64,000 nt of DNA from CAZCFB01 sp964511535 (GTDB lineage: Bacteria; Myxococcota_A; Polyangia; GCA-2747355; CAZCFB01), in NCBI GenBank assembly GCA_964511535.1, contig CAZEFW010000022.1, positions 8,550 to 72,549 of the forward strand. The letters are read 5' to 3'. The notes below the pieces were generated by a model. The model saw only the letters and a program-made list of their open reading frames with translations, did not search any database and had not been told where the DNA came from. The translations under genes and the position numbers were made by a program. How positions within the stretch are numbered: position 1 is the first letter of the stretch; each line of letters opens with the position of its first letter. This document shows positions 26,242-35,469 of the stretch, one piece after another.

Positions 26242-27707
26242 GGGCCCCGCCTCCGCCGGCGAAGCGCGACGAGGGCCAGCCCGGCCAGCAGCAGCCACGG
26301 AGGGGCAGCGCTCAGGAGGCTGGAGGTGTGCGTCGGGGGCCGGGGATTGGCGGTCCCTTCATCGCCGCCATCGCCGCCGCACCCGCCGCACCCGTAGCCG
26401 AATCCCATGCCGTCGGCCGCGTGATCGCCCCCCGAGCCCTTGCCGGTCAGAGGCTTTTCACCCGGGGTCGGCTTCACCCCCGCCTGGCCTCCCTGGGCGG
26501 CGGTGGCCGGCGTGGATTCGGGCCTCCCCCCGCCGCCCGCCAGGATGCACGACTTGTCGCCGCACTTGACCCCGGTTGCGCAGCAGAACGAGCCGCAGCA
26601 GGTGGGGTGTGAGGTGGGGCAGTAGTAGCCGTTGTTGCAGCACACCGCGGCGTACGGCGTGCACGAGCCGTCCCCGCAGCAGCTGGGCGTGTCCCCCGAG
26701 CAGCACCCGCCGCCGGTGCAGCTCTGGCTGCCGGGAGGGCACCCTGCCGCCTCTCCCCCCGGGCACTGCGCCGCCGTCGCCGCGCACCCTCCCCCCTGGC
26801 AACAGACCTTCTTGTCCGCAGCGCAGCTCGTGCCGTCCGGGCAGCAGGTTGCGCCGGCGGGCAGGCAGCTGCCCCCGCAGCATTTTCCGTTGGTGCACGG
26901 CTTGCCGTCGCAGCAGGCGGCGCCGCTGGCCATGCACGTGCCGCCGCAGCAGATCTGCCCGCTGGTGCAGCAGCTGGCGCCGCACGGCTCCTGGCCGATG
27001 AAGCAGTCGGGCGTGGAAGGGGGCGGCTTGCCCGGCTGTGACGCGCAGTAAGAGCCCTGGCTCTTGGCGCACACCTTGTGGGCGCAGCAGAAGGGGAAGT
27101 CGCCCGGGCAGCACTGGCCGTCGCCGCAGGGGGCGCTGCCCCCCGGGCAACCACAGGAGTGCTTGTCCGCGCAGCACTTGCCGTCCACCTCGTAGGGCGC
27201 TGACGGCGTGCAGCACAACGACCCGGCGCACTGCGTGTCCTTGGGGCAGGACCCGCCCGGGTTCGCGCCGCAGCAGTCGAGCTCGGCCGCGATGCAGGTG
27301 CCGCCGCAGCAGCGCTTGCCCGACGGGCAGTACCCCGCGCCGCAGCAGGTCGCGCTGGCGGGCGCGCAGCTCGCGCCGCAGCATTTCTGCGACCCGGAGC
27401 AGCAGCTGCCGCCGCACGGGTTTTTGCACGAGGGGGGCGTACCGCCGCCGCCGGCGCACCAATCGGCCGCCTTCTGGGCTGCCGCGCTGCATGACCCGCA
27501 CGACGCGCAGGCGATCTTGGCCCCGTCCGAGGTCTCGTACCATGCCGAGCAGGAGGAGGAGCCGGTGGTGGCGCAGGCGCGGATCTGTCGGCCACTGGAG
27601 CACTTGGACCAGGGGCTGCAGGTGGCCGCCTCGGCTCCTGCTGCGCCCAGGAGCAACATCAGCGCGAGGGCGCCACCACACCAACCTGAAGTTCGCCGGC
27701 CTGCCAT
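26238..27707 (-). CDS. Cysteine-rich secreted protein with C-terminal membrane anchor
   Basis: 489 residues; GAGAGGTGA precedes the ATG. The signal peptide is GALALMLLLGAAGAEA. The mature part is packed with Cys pairs in short repeats of the type CCGG(T/S)C-(5-6)-CC (for example GQICCGGTCMASG, KCCGGSCLPAGATCC), giving dozens of Cys and probably a disulfide-locked rod. Near the C-terminus a Gly/Cys cluster (YGCGGCGG), a linker, a hydrophobic segment (WLLLAGLALVAL) and RRRRR form a tripartite sorting tail resembling MYXO-CTERM or GlyGly-CTERM signals. It is probably displayed on the cell surface. It is co-translated with the downstream barrel protein (ATGA). Confidence 0.82.
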   Translation of the reverse strand: MAGRRTSGWCGGALALMLLLGAAGAEAATCSPWSKCSSGRQIRACATTGSSSCSAWYETSDGAKIACASCGSCSAAAQKAADWCAGGGGTPPSCKNPCGGSCCSGSQKCCGASCAPASATCCGAGYCPSGKRCCGGTCIAAELDCCGANPGGSCPKDTQCAGSLCCTPSAPYEVDGKCCADKHSCGCPGGSAPCGDGQCCPGDFPFCCAHKVCAKSQGSYCASQPGKPPPSTPDCFIGQEPCGASCCTSGQICCGGTCMASGAACCDGKPCTNGKCCGGSCLPAGATCCPDGTSCAADKKVCCQGGGCAATAAQCPGGEAAGCPPGSQSCTGGGCCSGDTPSCCGDGSCTPYAAVCCNNGYYCPTSHPTCCGSFCCATGVKCGDKSCILAGGGGRPESTPATAAQGGQAGVKPTPGEKPLTGKGSGGDHAADGMGFGYGCGGCGGDGGDEGTANPRPPTHTSSLLSAAPPWLLLAGLALVALRRRRRGP

Positions 27708-27792
27708 CGTTCACCTCTCACTGTCTCACGGTCACCTTCGAGTATAGCTCCGCCGGGTACAGGTCAACCCCGGGCCAGGGGCGGCAGGTTCC

Positions 27793-29520
27793 TCACATCA
27801 GGACGATGTCGTCCACCGTGATGGTGTGCCAGTGCCCGGTGGAGCAGGCGTACTTGTACAGCTGGAGCTTGACCGCGTCGAAGGCCACGCCGCCGAACAG
27901 GGCGCCCAGGTCGAAGGTGAAGTCCTTCTTGTTCCCCTGCAGCGCGGTCCCCCCGCAGGGGAACGAGCCGTGGACCGGGTCCTTGTACAGCTTGCTGGCG
28001 ACGGTCTTTCCGGCCTTGAGCAGGAAGATGCTCAGGCTGCCGCAGTTCCAGACGGCCCCGCCGCCGGCTGCGGCCAGGTAGAGCTTGATCGACCGGCCCT
28101 TGGTGCTGATGGTGCGGCCGAGGGTGTAGGTCTTGTGCACCGGGTCGCCCTGCCAGCAGTTGCCGTTGGTGGAGTAGGTGAAGGCCTGGATCGCCTTGCC
28201 GCCGCCGCTCCTCGGCGAGGCCAGGATCGACCACCCCACGTTGCCGCAGGCGGTGACGCTGCCCGGGGAGCACTTCTTGCACCCCTTGCAGCTCTCCCCC
28301 GTGGTGGTCTTGGTGCAGCCGGTGAAGGTGCAGCCCTTCTGGGGCTTGTCCCAGATCCAGCCGGTCGTGGGGCTGGCGCCGTCGAAGTCCTCCACACAGG
28401 TGCTGCCCTTCTTCACCAGGTTCGACGGGCAGGCGCACTTGCCTGACTTGCAGCCGGTCATGCCCGGGCACGCCATGGCGCACGCGCCGCAGTTGGTGTT
28501 GGTGGCCAGGCTGGTGCACACGCCGCCGCAGCAGCCGAGGCCGGCGCTGCAGTCAGTTGTCACCTTGCACTTCTTGCCAGCCGCGCACGCCGGGCAGGCG
28601 CCGCCGCCGCAGTCCACGTCGGTTTCGGCGCCGTTGTGCTTCTTGTCGGTGCAGCTGGGGCAGTCCGGGTCCTGGGCGTCGGGCTTGCCGTCGCAGTCCT
28701 CGTCGGTGGCGTTGCCGCACACCTCCGCCTTGTCGCCCGGCTTGACCGTGGCCGCGCAGGCGCCCCAGCCCCACACCCCCTTGGCCAGGGCGCAGGTCTG
28801 CGCTCCCGTGGCGCAGATGCCGGGCAGGCCGGTGGCGCACGCCTTGGTCGCCTTGGGCGTGCACTTCTGGCAGTCGGTGTCGTCCCCGTCGGTCTTGCCG
28901 TCGCAGTCCTCGTCCTTGCCGCTGCCGCACACCTCGGCCTTGTCGCCCGGCTTGACCGTGGCCACGCAGGCGCCCCAGTCCCACACCCCCTTGGCCAGGG
29001 CGCAGGTCTGCACGCCGGCGGCGCAGACGCCCGGGGAACCAGTGGCGCATGCCTTGGTGGCCAGCGGCGCGCACTTCTGGCAGTCGGTGTCGGCGCCGTC
29101 GGTCTTGCCGTCACAGTCCTCGTCCTTGCCGCTGCCGCACACCTCGGCCTTGCTGCCAGGCTTGACCGTGGGCGCGCATGGCCCCCACCCCGTGCTGGTG
29201 CAGGCCTGGGTGCCGGACTTGCAGATCCCCGGGCTGGTGGTGCTGCACGGCTTGCTGGTCCCGGCCGGGCAGAGAGGCTGGTCCACCCCGAGGTCATGGA
29301 TGTCGTTGCCGAGGTCTGCAAGGTCGGGGGGCGCCATGTCCAGAGCCGCCATGTCCGGTTGCGCCATGTCCGGGGCGCCCACGCCCACGTCCAGGCTGGC
29401 GTGGCCGGAGTCCGCGGCCGCGGCTCCGTCCGCTGGCGGCGCTGTGCGCTCGCTCTCGCAGCCCGAGAGCGGCAGCTGAAGGGAGATGATAAAGGTCAAG
29501 ACTGTCATCCGAGCCAGCAC
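27793..29520 (-). CDS. Lipoprotein with MopE-type metal-binding repeats
   Basis: About 575 residues from a GTG at 29520, which has AGGAGG 7 bases upstream; an in-frame ATG at 29547 has no such site. The lipobox is LQLPLSGC. An Asp/Ala/Pro-rich linker (PDMAALDMAPPDLAD) precedes three tandem repeats of ~65-70 residues, each ending CGxxxDEDCDGKxDxxDxDC, the putative metal-binding (MopE/EF-hand-like) motif. Repeats 2 and 3 are almost identical in DNA as well. A Cys-rich spacer with CCGGVC follows, then a ~190-residue C-terminal domain that looks like a jelly-roll or carbohydrate-binding-type beta domain (EDFDGASPTTGWIWDKP; LDLG-type strands). Probably surface-exposed and Ca-binding by family analogy. 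Confidence 0.82.
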   Translation of the reverse strand: MLARMTVLTFIISLQLPLSGCESERTAPPADGAAAADSGHASLDVGVGAPDMAQPDMAALDMAPPDLADLGNDIHDLGVDQPLCPAGTSKPCSTTSPGICKSGTQACTSTGWGPCAPTVKPGSKAEVCGSGKDEDCDGKTDGADTDCQKCAPLATKACATGSPGVCAAGVQTCALAKGVWDWGACVATVKPGDKAEVCGSGKDEDCDGKTDGDDTDCQKCTPKATKACATGLPGICATGAQTCALAKGVWGWGACAATVKPGDKAEVCGNATDEDCDGKPDAQDPDCPSCTDKKHNGAETDVDCGGGACPACAAGKKCKVTTDCSAGLGCCGGVCTSLATNTNCGACAMACPGMTGCKSGKCACPSNLVKKGSTCVEDFDGASPTTGWIWDKPQKGCTFTGCTKTTTGESCKGCKKCSPGSVTACGNVGWSILASPRSGGGKAIQAFTYSTNGNCWQGDPVHKTYTLGRTISTKGRSIKLYLAAAGGGAVWNCGSLSIFLLKAGKTVASKLYKDPVHGSFPCGGTALQGNKKDFTFDLGALFGGVAFDAVKLQLYKYACSTGHWHTITVDDIVLM

Positions 29521-29640
29521 GGCGAGGCCTCCTCCTGCAGTAACCATTGAAGTTTAACCTGCCACAGATCGAGCGGGAGCCTCCCCCCCTACCGGGCGCT
29601 ATATTTCTGCAGGGGTCACGGAAGGAGCAAGGAGGCGGAC

Positions 29641-30333
29641 ATGGCAGACAACCTGCACAAGATCATCGAGAAGCAGATGAACCTCTGGCGCATCCAGCGC
29701 CGGTCGAACATGTTGGCTGGCGAAGAGTCGTTCACCCCGGCCAACATGATCACCATCTCCAACGCCTACGGGACCAACGGCGTGGGCATCGCCCACCTGG
29801 TGGGTGAGATGCTCGAGGTCCCGATCTACGACCGGGAGATCGTCGAGCACATCGCCACCACGGGCAGCGTGCGGGTGGAGACGGTGGAGATGCTGGACCA
29901 GGTGGCCCAGAGCCGCCTGGACGACTACACCCTGTCGCTGTTTCGCGAGCGGAACTTCGACCAGAGCGATTACCTGCGGGCGCTGACCCGCACCGTCATG
30001 GCGCTGTGGGGCCACGGCAGCTGCGTGATGCTTGGCCGGGGCGCGTGCCACATCGTCTACCGCAAGAACCTGCTGGCGGTGCGGCTCACTGCTTCGGGGC
30101 CCTGGCGGATCCGGTGGCTCATGCGCGCCAGAGACATCAGCGCGGTGCAGGCCGCCCAGGACGTGCGGCGCATCGACGCCGAGCGCGCCGCCTATATCCG
30201 CCGCTACTTCGATCACGAAATCGAGGACCCGCAGATCTACGACCTCGTCATCAACCGGACCGGCCTGGACGACATGCAGGTCGCCGAGCTGATCAAGTCG
30301 GCCTTCCAGATGAAGATGGGACGTCCGGCTTGA
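29641..30333 (+). CDS. Cytidylate-kinase-like family protein
   Basis: 230 residues; GGAGCAAGGAGG precedes the ATG. The core reads ITISNAYGTNGVGIAHLVGEMLEVPIYDREIVEHI in family register: a degenerate P-loop (SNAYGTNGVGI), then the YDREI motif. This places it in the cytidylate-kinase-like group rather than true Cmk; the classical GK(S/T) is missing. A C-terminal lid-like region has RDISAVQAAQDVRRIDAERAAYI. These proteins are assumed to be nucleotide kinases or nucleotide-binding regulators of unknown substrate. The stop overlaps the TTG start of the pirin gene (TTGA). A possible -10 (TATATT) is at 29600-29605. Confidence 0.82.
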   Translation: MADNLHKIIEKQMNLWRIQRRSNMLAGEESFTPANMITISNAYGTNGVGIAHLVGEMLEVPIYDREIVEHIATTGSVRVETVEMLDQVAQSRLDDYTLSLFRERNFDQSDYLRALTRTVMALWGHGSCVMLGRGACHIVYRKNLLAVRLTASGPWRIRWLMRARDISAVQAAQDVRRIDAERAAYIRRYFDHEIEDPQIYDLVINRTGLDDMQVAELIKSAFQMKMGRPA

Positions 30334-31361
30334 ACGAGGAGGGCCACAGCAGCCGGCGCCGCTGGTTCCTCGGCGCCGTGGGCGCGTCGGTCGCCGGCGG
30401 CGCGGTGGCCCTGTACGCGTGGCTGCGTGGTCGCCGCCGCCCCGCGGTCCCGACGGCCGCGGCCGACGTCAACCCGAACGAGGAGGTGCCCGTGGCCAGC
30501 GAATTCAGCAGCCCGAGACAGGTCAAGACCGCCCACCCTGGCCGCCAGGTGATGGAGGGCGCGGGGGTGCGCCTGCGGCGCATCATCGGGGGTTCGGCCG
30601 TGGACTACGTGGATCCGTTTCTGCTGCTCGACGAGTTCAAGTCCGACGACCCCGACGACTACATCGCCGGGTTCCCCATGCACCCGCACCGGGGGATCGA
30701 GACGGTGACCTACATGATGCGCGGGCAGGTGCGCCACGGCGACAGCCTGGGCAACAAGGGCGTCATCGGCCCCGGAGACATCCAGTGGATGACCGCCGGG
30801 CACGGCATCGTCCATGAGGAGATGCCGGAGCAGCGCAAGGGGCAGCTGTGGGGCTTCCAGCTGTGGGTCAACCTGCCCGCCCGGGACAAGATGTGCGACC
30901 CCCGCTACCAGGAGTACCCGGCGGACAAGATCCCGCGCGTCGCCCGCGAGGACGGCGGTCAGGTGCGGGTGGTGGCCGGGGAGCACGCCGGCGCGCGCGG
31001 GCCGGTGAGCGAGATCGCGGCGCGGCCCCTGTACATGGACGTGCACCTGCCTGCGCTCGGGAGCTTTCAGCAGGCCATCCCGGCGGGGCACAACGCCTTC
31101 TGCTACGTGTACCAGGGCAGCGGGCGCTTTGGCGGCACGGCCGACGCGCCGGGCAAGACGCTGGAGGGGCCCATGCTGGCGGTGCTGGGCGACGGGGACC
31201 ACCTCAACGTCAGCAGCGAGGGGGAGGTGCGCTTCCTGCTGGCCGCGGGCAAGCCGCTGGGCGAGCCGGTGGCCCGGGGCGGGCCCTTCGTGATGAACAC
31301 CCCCGAGGAGATCGAGCAGGCCTACCGCGACTACCGCGCGGGGACCTTCCTCAAGAAGTGA
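30330..31361 (+). CDS. Pirin-family bicupin with Tat signal
   Basis: 343 residues from a TTG overlapping the previous stop. This start is favoured because it includes a twin-arginine signal (SRRRWFLGAVGASVAGGAVAL). The bicupin begins after ~55 residues. Metal ligands of pirins are visible as MHPHRGIET (His, His) and HGIVHEEMPE (His, Glu), followed by the conserved GFQLWVNLP. The C-terminal cupin has AFCYVYQGSGRFG. Pirins bind Fe; some are quercetinases and others regulators. A Tat-exported or membrane-anchored pirin is unusual, because most lack a signal. The 3' end overlaps the convergent acylase gene by 11 bases. Confidence 0.85.
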   Translation: MNEEGHSSRRRWFLGAVGASVAGGAVALYAWLRGRRRPAVPTAAADVNPNEEVPVASEFSSPRQVKTAHPGRQVMEGAGVRLRRIIGGSAVDYVDPFLLLDEFKSDDPDDYIAGFPMHPHRGIETVTYMMRGQVRHGDSLGNKGVIGPGDIQWMTAGHGIVHEEMPEQRKGQLWGFQLWVNLPARDKMCDPRYQEYPADKIPRVAREDGGQVRVVAGEHAGARGPVSEIAARPLYMDVHLPALGSFQQAIPAGHNAFCYVYQGSGRFGGTADAPGKTLEGPMLAVLGDGDHLNVSSEGEVRFLLAAGKPLGEPVARGGPFVMNTPEEIEQAYRDYRAGTFLKK

Positions 31362-33708
31362 CCTGGCCGCCAGGCGAGAGCCGCAGGGTCTGCCGGGTCC
31401 GGGCGGCCGCCGCCGCTTCGCTCCAGCCGAGGCGCACCCCCTGGCCCGACCGCCACGGCTCGAGCTGATCCGCGTAGTGCGGAGAGAACGGGTTGCCCGA
31501 CTGGCCGCCCGCCAGCACGAAGCGGCAGTCGTCCCAGCGCCCCACGTCGAACGCGGCGCGCACCATGGGCAGGCTGATCTGGTTGGCCAGCGGATCGGTG
31601 GGGTCCATGGTGCCCTGGACCACCGTGCCGCTGTCGCCCACGCCTGGCAGCGGCCCCAGGTTGAACACCCGGTCCAGCGGCTTGACCCCGCCGAAGGGGT
31701 GGGGGAAACGCAGCGGCCGCACCTCGCCCCAGGACCAGTAGCCGCCGTCGTCGCCGGCCCGGCGGCGCAGGGTGCTGATGGCGGCGGCCAGGGAGGCCTC
31801 CTGCTGGTCCTCCCACGAGGGGAAGGGCATGGCCGGGCGCTCCAGCATCAGCCGCACCAGGTGGCCCAGGCGGCGGGTGATGATCAGGCCGTAGGGCAGC
31901 AGCGGCGAGAAGCCCCTGCCCATGGCCCACGAGAAGGCCTGCGGGGCGCACGCCTCGGTCACCCGCCGGGCCATCTCGGCCATGAACAGCGAATAGACCG
32001 AGGCGCCCACGGAGCGCGACGAGACCTTGCCGTCCCAGCGCCGCAGCAAGGTCAGCGCCAGCTGCGCGTCCCGGTGCGCAGGGCGCAGGCCCAGGATCCG
32101 CCGGCGGAGCTGGCGCCAGGGTAGCGAGGTGGTGTCGCCCTGCAGCTCGAGGGTGCGCTGCAGGTCCCAGTCGCGCCGGCTCGACAGGACCTCGCCGATG
32201 CGCCGGGCCCGAAACCCGTCGAGCCAGTCGAGCCCCAAAAAGGGCGCGCCGTCTCTCTCGGGCGCGGGCTGGTTGTTGGCCGTGCACAGGTACCCCTCGG
32301 CGGGGCTGGCCTGGTGCGGCAGGTCGTCGAAGGGGACCGGTCGCTCCTCCCAGCCGGCCTGCTCGCTCCAGCCGGGCAGCGGCAGGTTGCCGTGGCCGCT
32401 GCGGCGCACCGGCGCCTCCACCGCGAGGAACCACCCGACCTCGCCGCCGGCGTCGGCGTAGGTCACCGTGGTGGCCGAGGTGGAGCCCTGACGGAAGCGC
32501 TCCCGGCAGGCGTCCAGGGAGCGCTCCCGGTGCACGCTGAACAGGCCGTCGTAGGGCCGGGCGGCCAGAAACGCCGCGGAGACCGACAGGGCGTTGGCGC
32601 GCCCGGGCAGCGGCGGTTCGAGCAGGGCGGGGCTGATGATGGGCCCCCTCGCGGTGATCAGCACCTCCTCGGTGACGGTGGCGCCCCCCTTGAGCGGGAT
32701 CTCCTCGGAGATCACCTGGCACGGCACGAAGCGGTCGCCCTCGCGCACGGAGCGGCCGTCGGGGCCGATCTCCTCCAGGAACAGGTCGGTGTTGTCCGCG
32801 TGGGCCGCCGTGATGCCCCAGGCCGCGTGGCCGTTGTGGCCTGGCGCCACGGCGGGGATGCCCACCACCGACGCGCCGGCCACGCCGCCGCCGGGCCAGC
32901 GCATGCGGGTCAGGTAGGACAGGTTCGGCACGCCGGGGCCCAGGTGCAGGTCGTTGGCCAGCAGGGGGCGGCCGGTGGCGGTGCGCGACGGGCCCACGGC
33001 CCATGCGTTGGACGCGGCGCCGGGGCCGGTCAGCTGCTGCAGCAGCTCCAGGTCCCGGGCGAGGTGGTCGACGCAGTTGGCCGAGGCGGCGCCGGGCGGC
33101 GCGGTCACCGGGAGGTCGGCGGGGTAGGGCGGGTCGAGGCGCCGCAGCGCCTGCTCGCCGTCCAGCTCCAGCACCTTGAGCCGCAGCAGCTCCATGTCCC
33201 AGTTGGCGGCGAGCACGAAGCAGTAGAACACCACGTAGCCCTGCACGTCGGCGGCGGTCCATGGCGACGGGTCGATGCGCAGCAGCGCGTGCTCCAGCGA
33301 CTTGCGCCGCGCGCCCTTTCGCAGCCCCTGGTTCAGGCCCGCCACGTAGGCGTCGATCTGCTGGCGCACCTCCGGCTTGGCCAGCGCCAGCTGCGCCGCG
33401 CCGGCCCGGGCGAAGCCGACCCGCCTGGACAGCCGGTCCACGGCTAGGCCCTCGTCGCCGATCACCTCGCCCAGGTTGCCGCGCACCACGCGCAGGATGA
33501 ACTCCAGCTGCCCCATGCGGTCCTGGGCGTGGCAGAACCCGAGAGCTTGCCACGCGTCCGGTTCGCCGGCGGCGTCGATGTGGGGCACGCCGAAGCGGTC
33601 GCGGCGAACGGTGGCCGGGCCGCCCAGCCCCGAGAGCTCGACGGTGCCCGAGTGGATCGGCAGGCGGCGGCCGAAGGCCAGCCTGAACGCGGCGCGGATC
33701 GGGTTCAT
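31351..33708 (-). CDS. Penicillin-acylase (Ntn-hydrolase) family protein
   Basis: 785 residues. The alpha-chain part has VRRDRFGVPHI, ALGFCHAQDRMGQLEF and VVRGNLGEVIG, as in penicillin and AHL acylases. The autoprocessing site and beta-chain N-terminus are AASNAWAVGPS, with candidate nucleophile Ser233, followed by RPLLANDLHLG. The C-terminal part carries SPHYADQLEPW, the usual end of the beta chain. Enzymes of this family cleave amide bonds in beta-lactams, N-acyl-homoserine lactones or related amides; the substrate cannot be read from sequence. No classical signal peptide is seen at the ATG 33708, which is odd for a family that is normally periplasmic; a more upstream start cannot be excluded. 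Confidence 0.9.
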   Translation of the reverse strand: MNPIRAAFRLAFGRRLPIHSGTVELSGLGGPATVRRDRFGVPHIDAAGEPDAWQALGFCHAQDRMGQLEFILRVVRGNLGEVIGDEGLAVDRLSRRVGFARAGAAQLALAKPEVRQQIDAYVAGLNQGLRKGARRKSLEHALLRIDPSPWTAADVQGYVVFYCFVLAANWDMELLRLKVLELDGEQALRRLDPPYPADLPVTAPPGAASANCVDHLARDLELLQQLTGPGAASNAWAVGPSRTATGRPLLANDLHLGPGVPNLSYLTRMRWPGGGVAGASVVGIPAVAPGHNGHAAWGITAAHADNTDLFLEEIGPDGRSVREGDRFVPCQVISEEIPLKGGATVTEEVLITARGPIISPALLEPPLPGRANALSVSAAFLAARPYDGLFSVHRERSLDACRERFRQGSTSATTVTYADAGGEVGWFLAVEAPVRRSGHGNLPLPGWSEQAGWEERPVPFDDLPHQASPAEGYLCTANNQPAPERDGAPFLGLDWLDGFRARRIGEVLSSRRDWDLQRTLELQGDTTSLPWRQLRRRILGLRPAHRDAQLALTLLRRWDGKVSSRSVGASVYSLFMAEMARRVTEACAPQAFSWAMGRGFSPLLPYGLIITRRLGHLVRLMLERPAMPFPSWEDQQEASLAAAISTLRRRAGDDGGYWSWGEVRPLRFPHPFGGVKPLDRVFNLGPLPGVGDSGTVVQGTMDPTDPLANQISLPMVRAAFDVGRWDDCRFVLAGGQSGNPFSPHYADQLEPWRSGQGVRLGWSEAAAAARTRQTLRLSPGGQVTS

Positions 33709-33775
33709 GGCTCAGGTCTATCGCGAAGGCGGCCCGAGGCCAAGTGCTGCTACCATGGTCCGCACGGGAGGGACC

Positions 33776-34825
33776 ATGGGCCGCATCATGATCGTGCTGG
33801 CGGGCGTGGCCGCGCTCGGGTGCGCCGACACCGGACGCGCGCCGGCGCGCGACGCCGCATATACCTCCGCGGACAGGACCGTCGGCCTCGATCGGCGGCC
33901 AGACGCGGCGCGGCCAGACGCGGCGCTGCCAGACGCGCAGCGACCTGACGCGCAGCGACCTGACGCGCCAGGGTTGGACGCGCGCGACGAAGGACTGTCG
34001 GGCAAGGAGGCCGCGGTGGTCGACCTGCCGCCGCCCGAGGCGAGCGCGGCGCTGGACATCACGGCCAAGTCCGACAAGTGCGTGCCGGGCTGTCACTGGG
34101 ACTGCTTCGGCGGCGCGGCGTGCAAGGCCGGCAAGGTCTACCAGATCGCCTACGGCGCTCACCCGTGCTGCACCTTTTCGGATCCCTGGCCGTACCCCGG
34201 GCCGGTCTGCAGCGCGGGCAGCCCGGTGCACGGCTGCAGCGCCAGCAGCTGCGCCCAGGTGGACAAGCGCTACGCGTCATGCATGTTCGGCTACAACTTC
34301 AACAAGTACGTCTACAGCGGCGGCAAGGTGGGCCACCTGCTGCGCCTGCACTGCCCTGGAGTGGCCGCCGGGCGTGCGGCGGGAGATCCCTGCAGCAGCA
34401 GCCAGGATTGTCGGCCGGTCAAGGCCGGCGGGCCGGCGCGGCTGGTCTGCGACGGGGCGACCAGCAAGTGCATCGCCCAGGGGCGCCCCGCGGCCCCGGC
34501 GGGCTACGGCGCCAGCTGCGGCCTGGCGGCGGCCACCTACCCGTACAAGCTGAGCAAGACCGATCAGGTGCTCAAGGGGGCGACCTGCAGCCACTGCCAC
34601 GCGGTGTGGGACCCGGCGCAAGGGTGCGTTCGGCAGGCATGCACCACCCCTTGCCAGTACGACGAGGACTGCCCCAAGGGGAGCGTGTGCCTGTGCCCGC
34701 CGGGGCAGTGGGGGCAGGGCTTGCCCTACCAGTTCTGCGCCGAGGCCACCGGGCGGTCCACGGTGAGCGGCAGGACCGCGGGGCTCAAGTGTCCGTCCGG
34801 GGCGAAGGACGCCGGCCCGGGGTGA
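33776..34825 (+). CDS. Lipoprotein with Asp/Pro repeat linker and Cys-rich domain
   Basis: 349 residues from ATG 33776, directly after GGGAGGG. The lipobox is LAGVAALGC. A linker of short repeats (RPDAARPDAALPDAQ, then RPDAQRPDAPGLDA) is encoded by near-perfect DNA repeats at about 33900-33975. The ~260-residue mature domain holds more than 20 Cys, with CVPGCHWDCFGGAACKAG, CSSSQDC, CSHCHAV (a CxxCH-like haem motif, probably coincidental because it is single) and CPKGSVCLCPPGQ. Disulfide-rich surface lipoprotein of unknown role. It is divergent from the acylase gene. Confidence 0.78.
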   Translation: MGRIMIVLAGVAALGCADTGRAPARDAAYTSADRTVGLDRRPDAARPDAALPDAQRPDAQRPDAPGLDARDEGLSGKEAAVVDLPPPEASAALDITAKSDKCVPGCHWDCFGGAACKAGKVYQIAYGAHPCCTFSDPWPYPGPVCSAGSPVHGCSASSCAQVDKRYASCMFGYNFNKYVYSGGKVGHLLRLHCPGVAAGRAAGDPCSSSQDCRPVKAGGPARLVCDGATSKCIAQGRPAAPAGYGASCGLAAATYPYKLSKTDQVLKGATCSHCHAVWDPAQGCVRQACTTPCQYDEDCPKGSVCLCPPGQWGQGLPYQFCAEATGRSTVSGRTAGLKCPSGAKDAGPG

Positions 34826-34841
34826 ATCCGCCCTCGCGGGC

Positions 34842-35411
34842 TCAGGTCCCGGACGGCGCCTCGATGAACGCCTCCACCGCCGCGGGCAGCCCGCCCGCCG
34901 CCAGCATGTCCAGGTACTCCTGCCAGTACGCCACCAGGGCCTCGCCCTGGTCCTTGGCGTCCAGCAGCCAGGAGAAGGGCCGCCAGCAGGCCAGCTCCAG
35001 GTGCCGCTCGAACCGGAACAGCTGCACCTCGCCCTTGCGCGCGTCCACCGCCTGGCACGCGGCGTAAAGCCCGCCGCTGTTGTCGAGGAACCGCGCCACC
35101 TCGTCGCCGTCCACCTCGAGGCTCAGCCCCCAGGAGGGCAGGGTGCCGGGCGTATCCTCGGGGCTCCAGGCCAGGCCGAGCCAGAGGAAGGGCACCCGGG
35201 CGCTGCGGTGCACGAAGTACAGCCCGTAGTTGTCCTTGTTGCGCGTGAGCAGGGCGCGGGTGAAGCCGTCGAACCGCGCGGCGGCCATGGCCGTGAGGCG
35301 GGGGCCGATCTCGTCGAACAGCTGCCGGACCTCGTCCGAGGCGCCGTGGGTGACGATGCGCGCTGCGCTTCGCCGACTGAATCGTGTCGCGGGGGAGGTC
35401 TGATCGGCCAT
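34842..35411 (-). CDS. Hypothetical protein (189 aa)
   Basis: No signal peptide. The N-terminus is basic (SRRSAARIV), followed by a mixed alpha/beta domain with GLYFVHRSARVPFLWLGLAW, SWGLSLEVDGDEVARFL and FSWLLDAKDQGEALVAYW. I do not recognise the family. It ends 16 bases from the convergent lipoprotein gene and lies downstream of the 55-aa gene on the same strand. Confidence 0.65.
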   Translation of the reverse strand: MADQTSPATRFSRRSAARIVTHGASDEVRQLFDEIGPRLTAMAAARFDGFTRALLTRNKDNYGLYFVHRSARVPFLWLGLAWSPEDTPGTLPSWGLSLEVDGDEVARFLDNSGGLYAACQAVDARKGEVQLFRFERHLELACWRPFSWLLDAKDQGEALVAYWQEYLDMLAAGGLPAAVEAFIEAPSGT

Positions 35412-35469
35412 GAACGTCGCCCGGCGCCGGGTCAGCCCGGCCGAGGGTTTACCAGGTGAGGGAGGATAC

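Noticed and set aside
34579..34602. CxxCH haem-binding motif in the Cys-rich lipoprotein
   Set aside because: It is a single occurrence among more than 20 other Cys in a disulfide-rich domain and is more likely chance than a cytochrome c.
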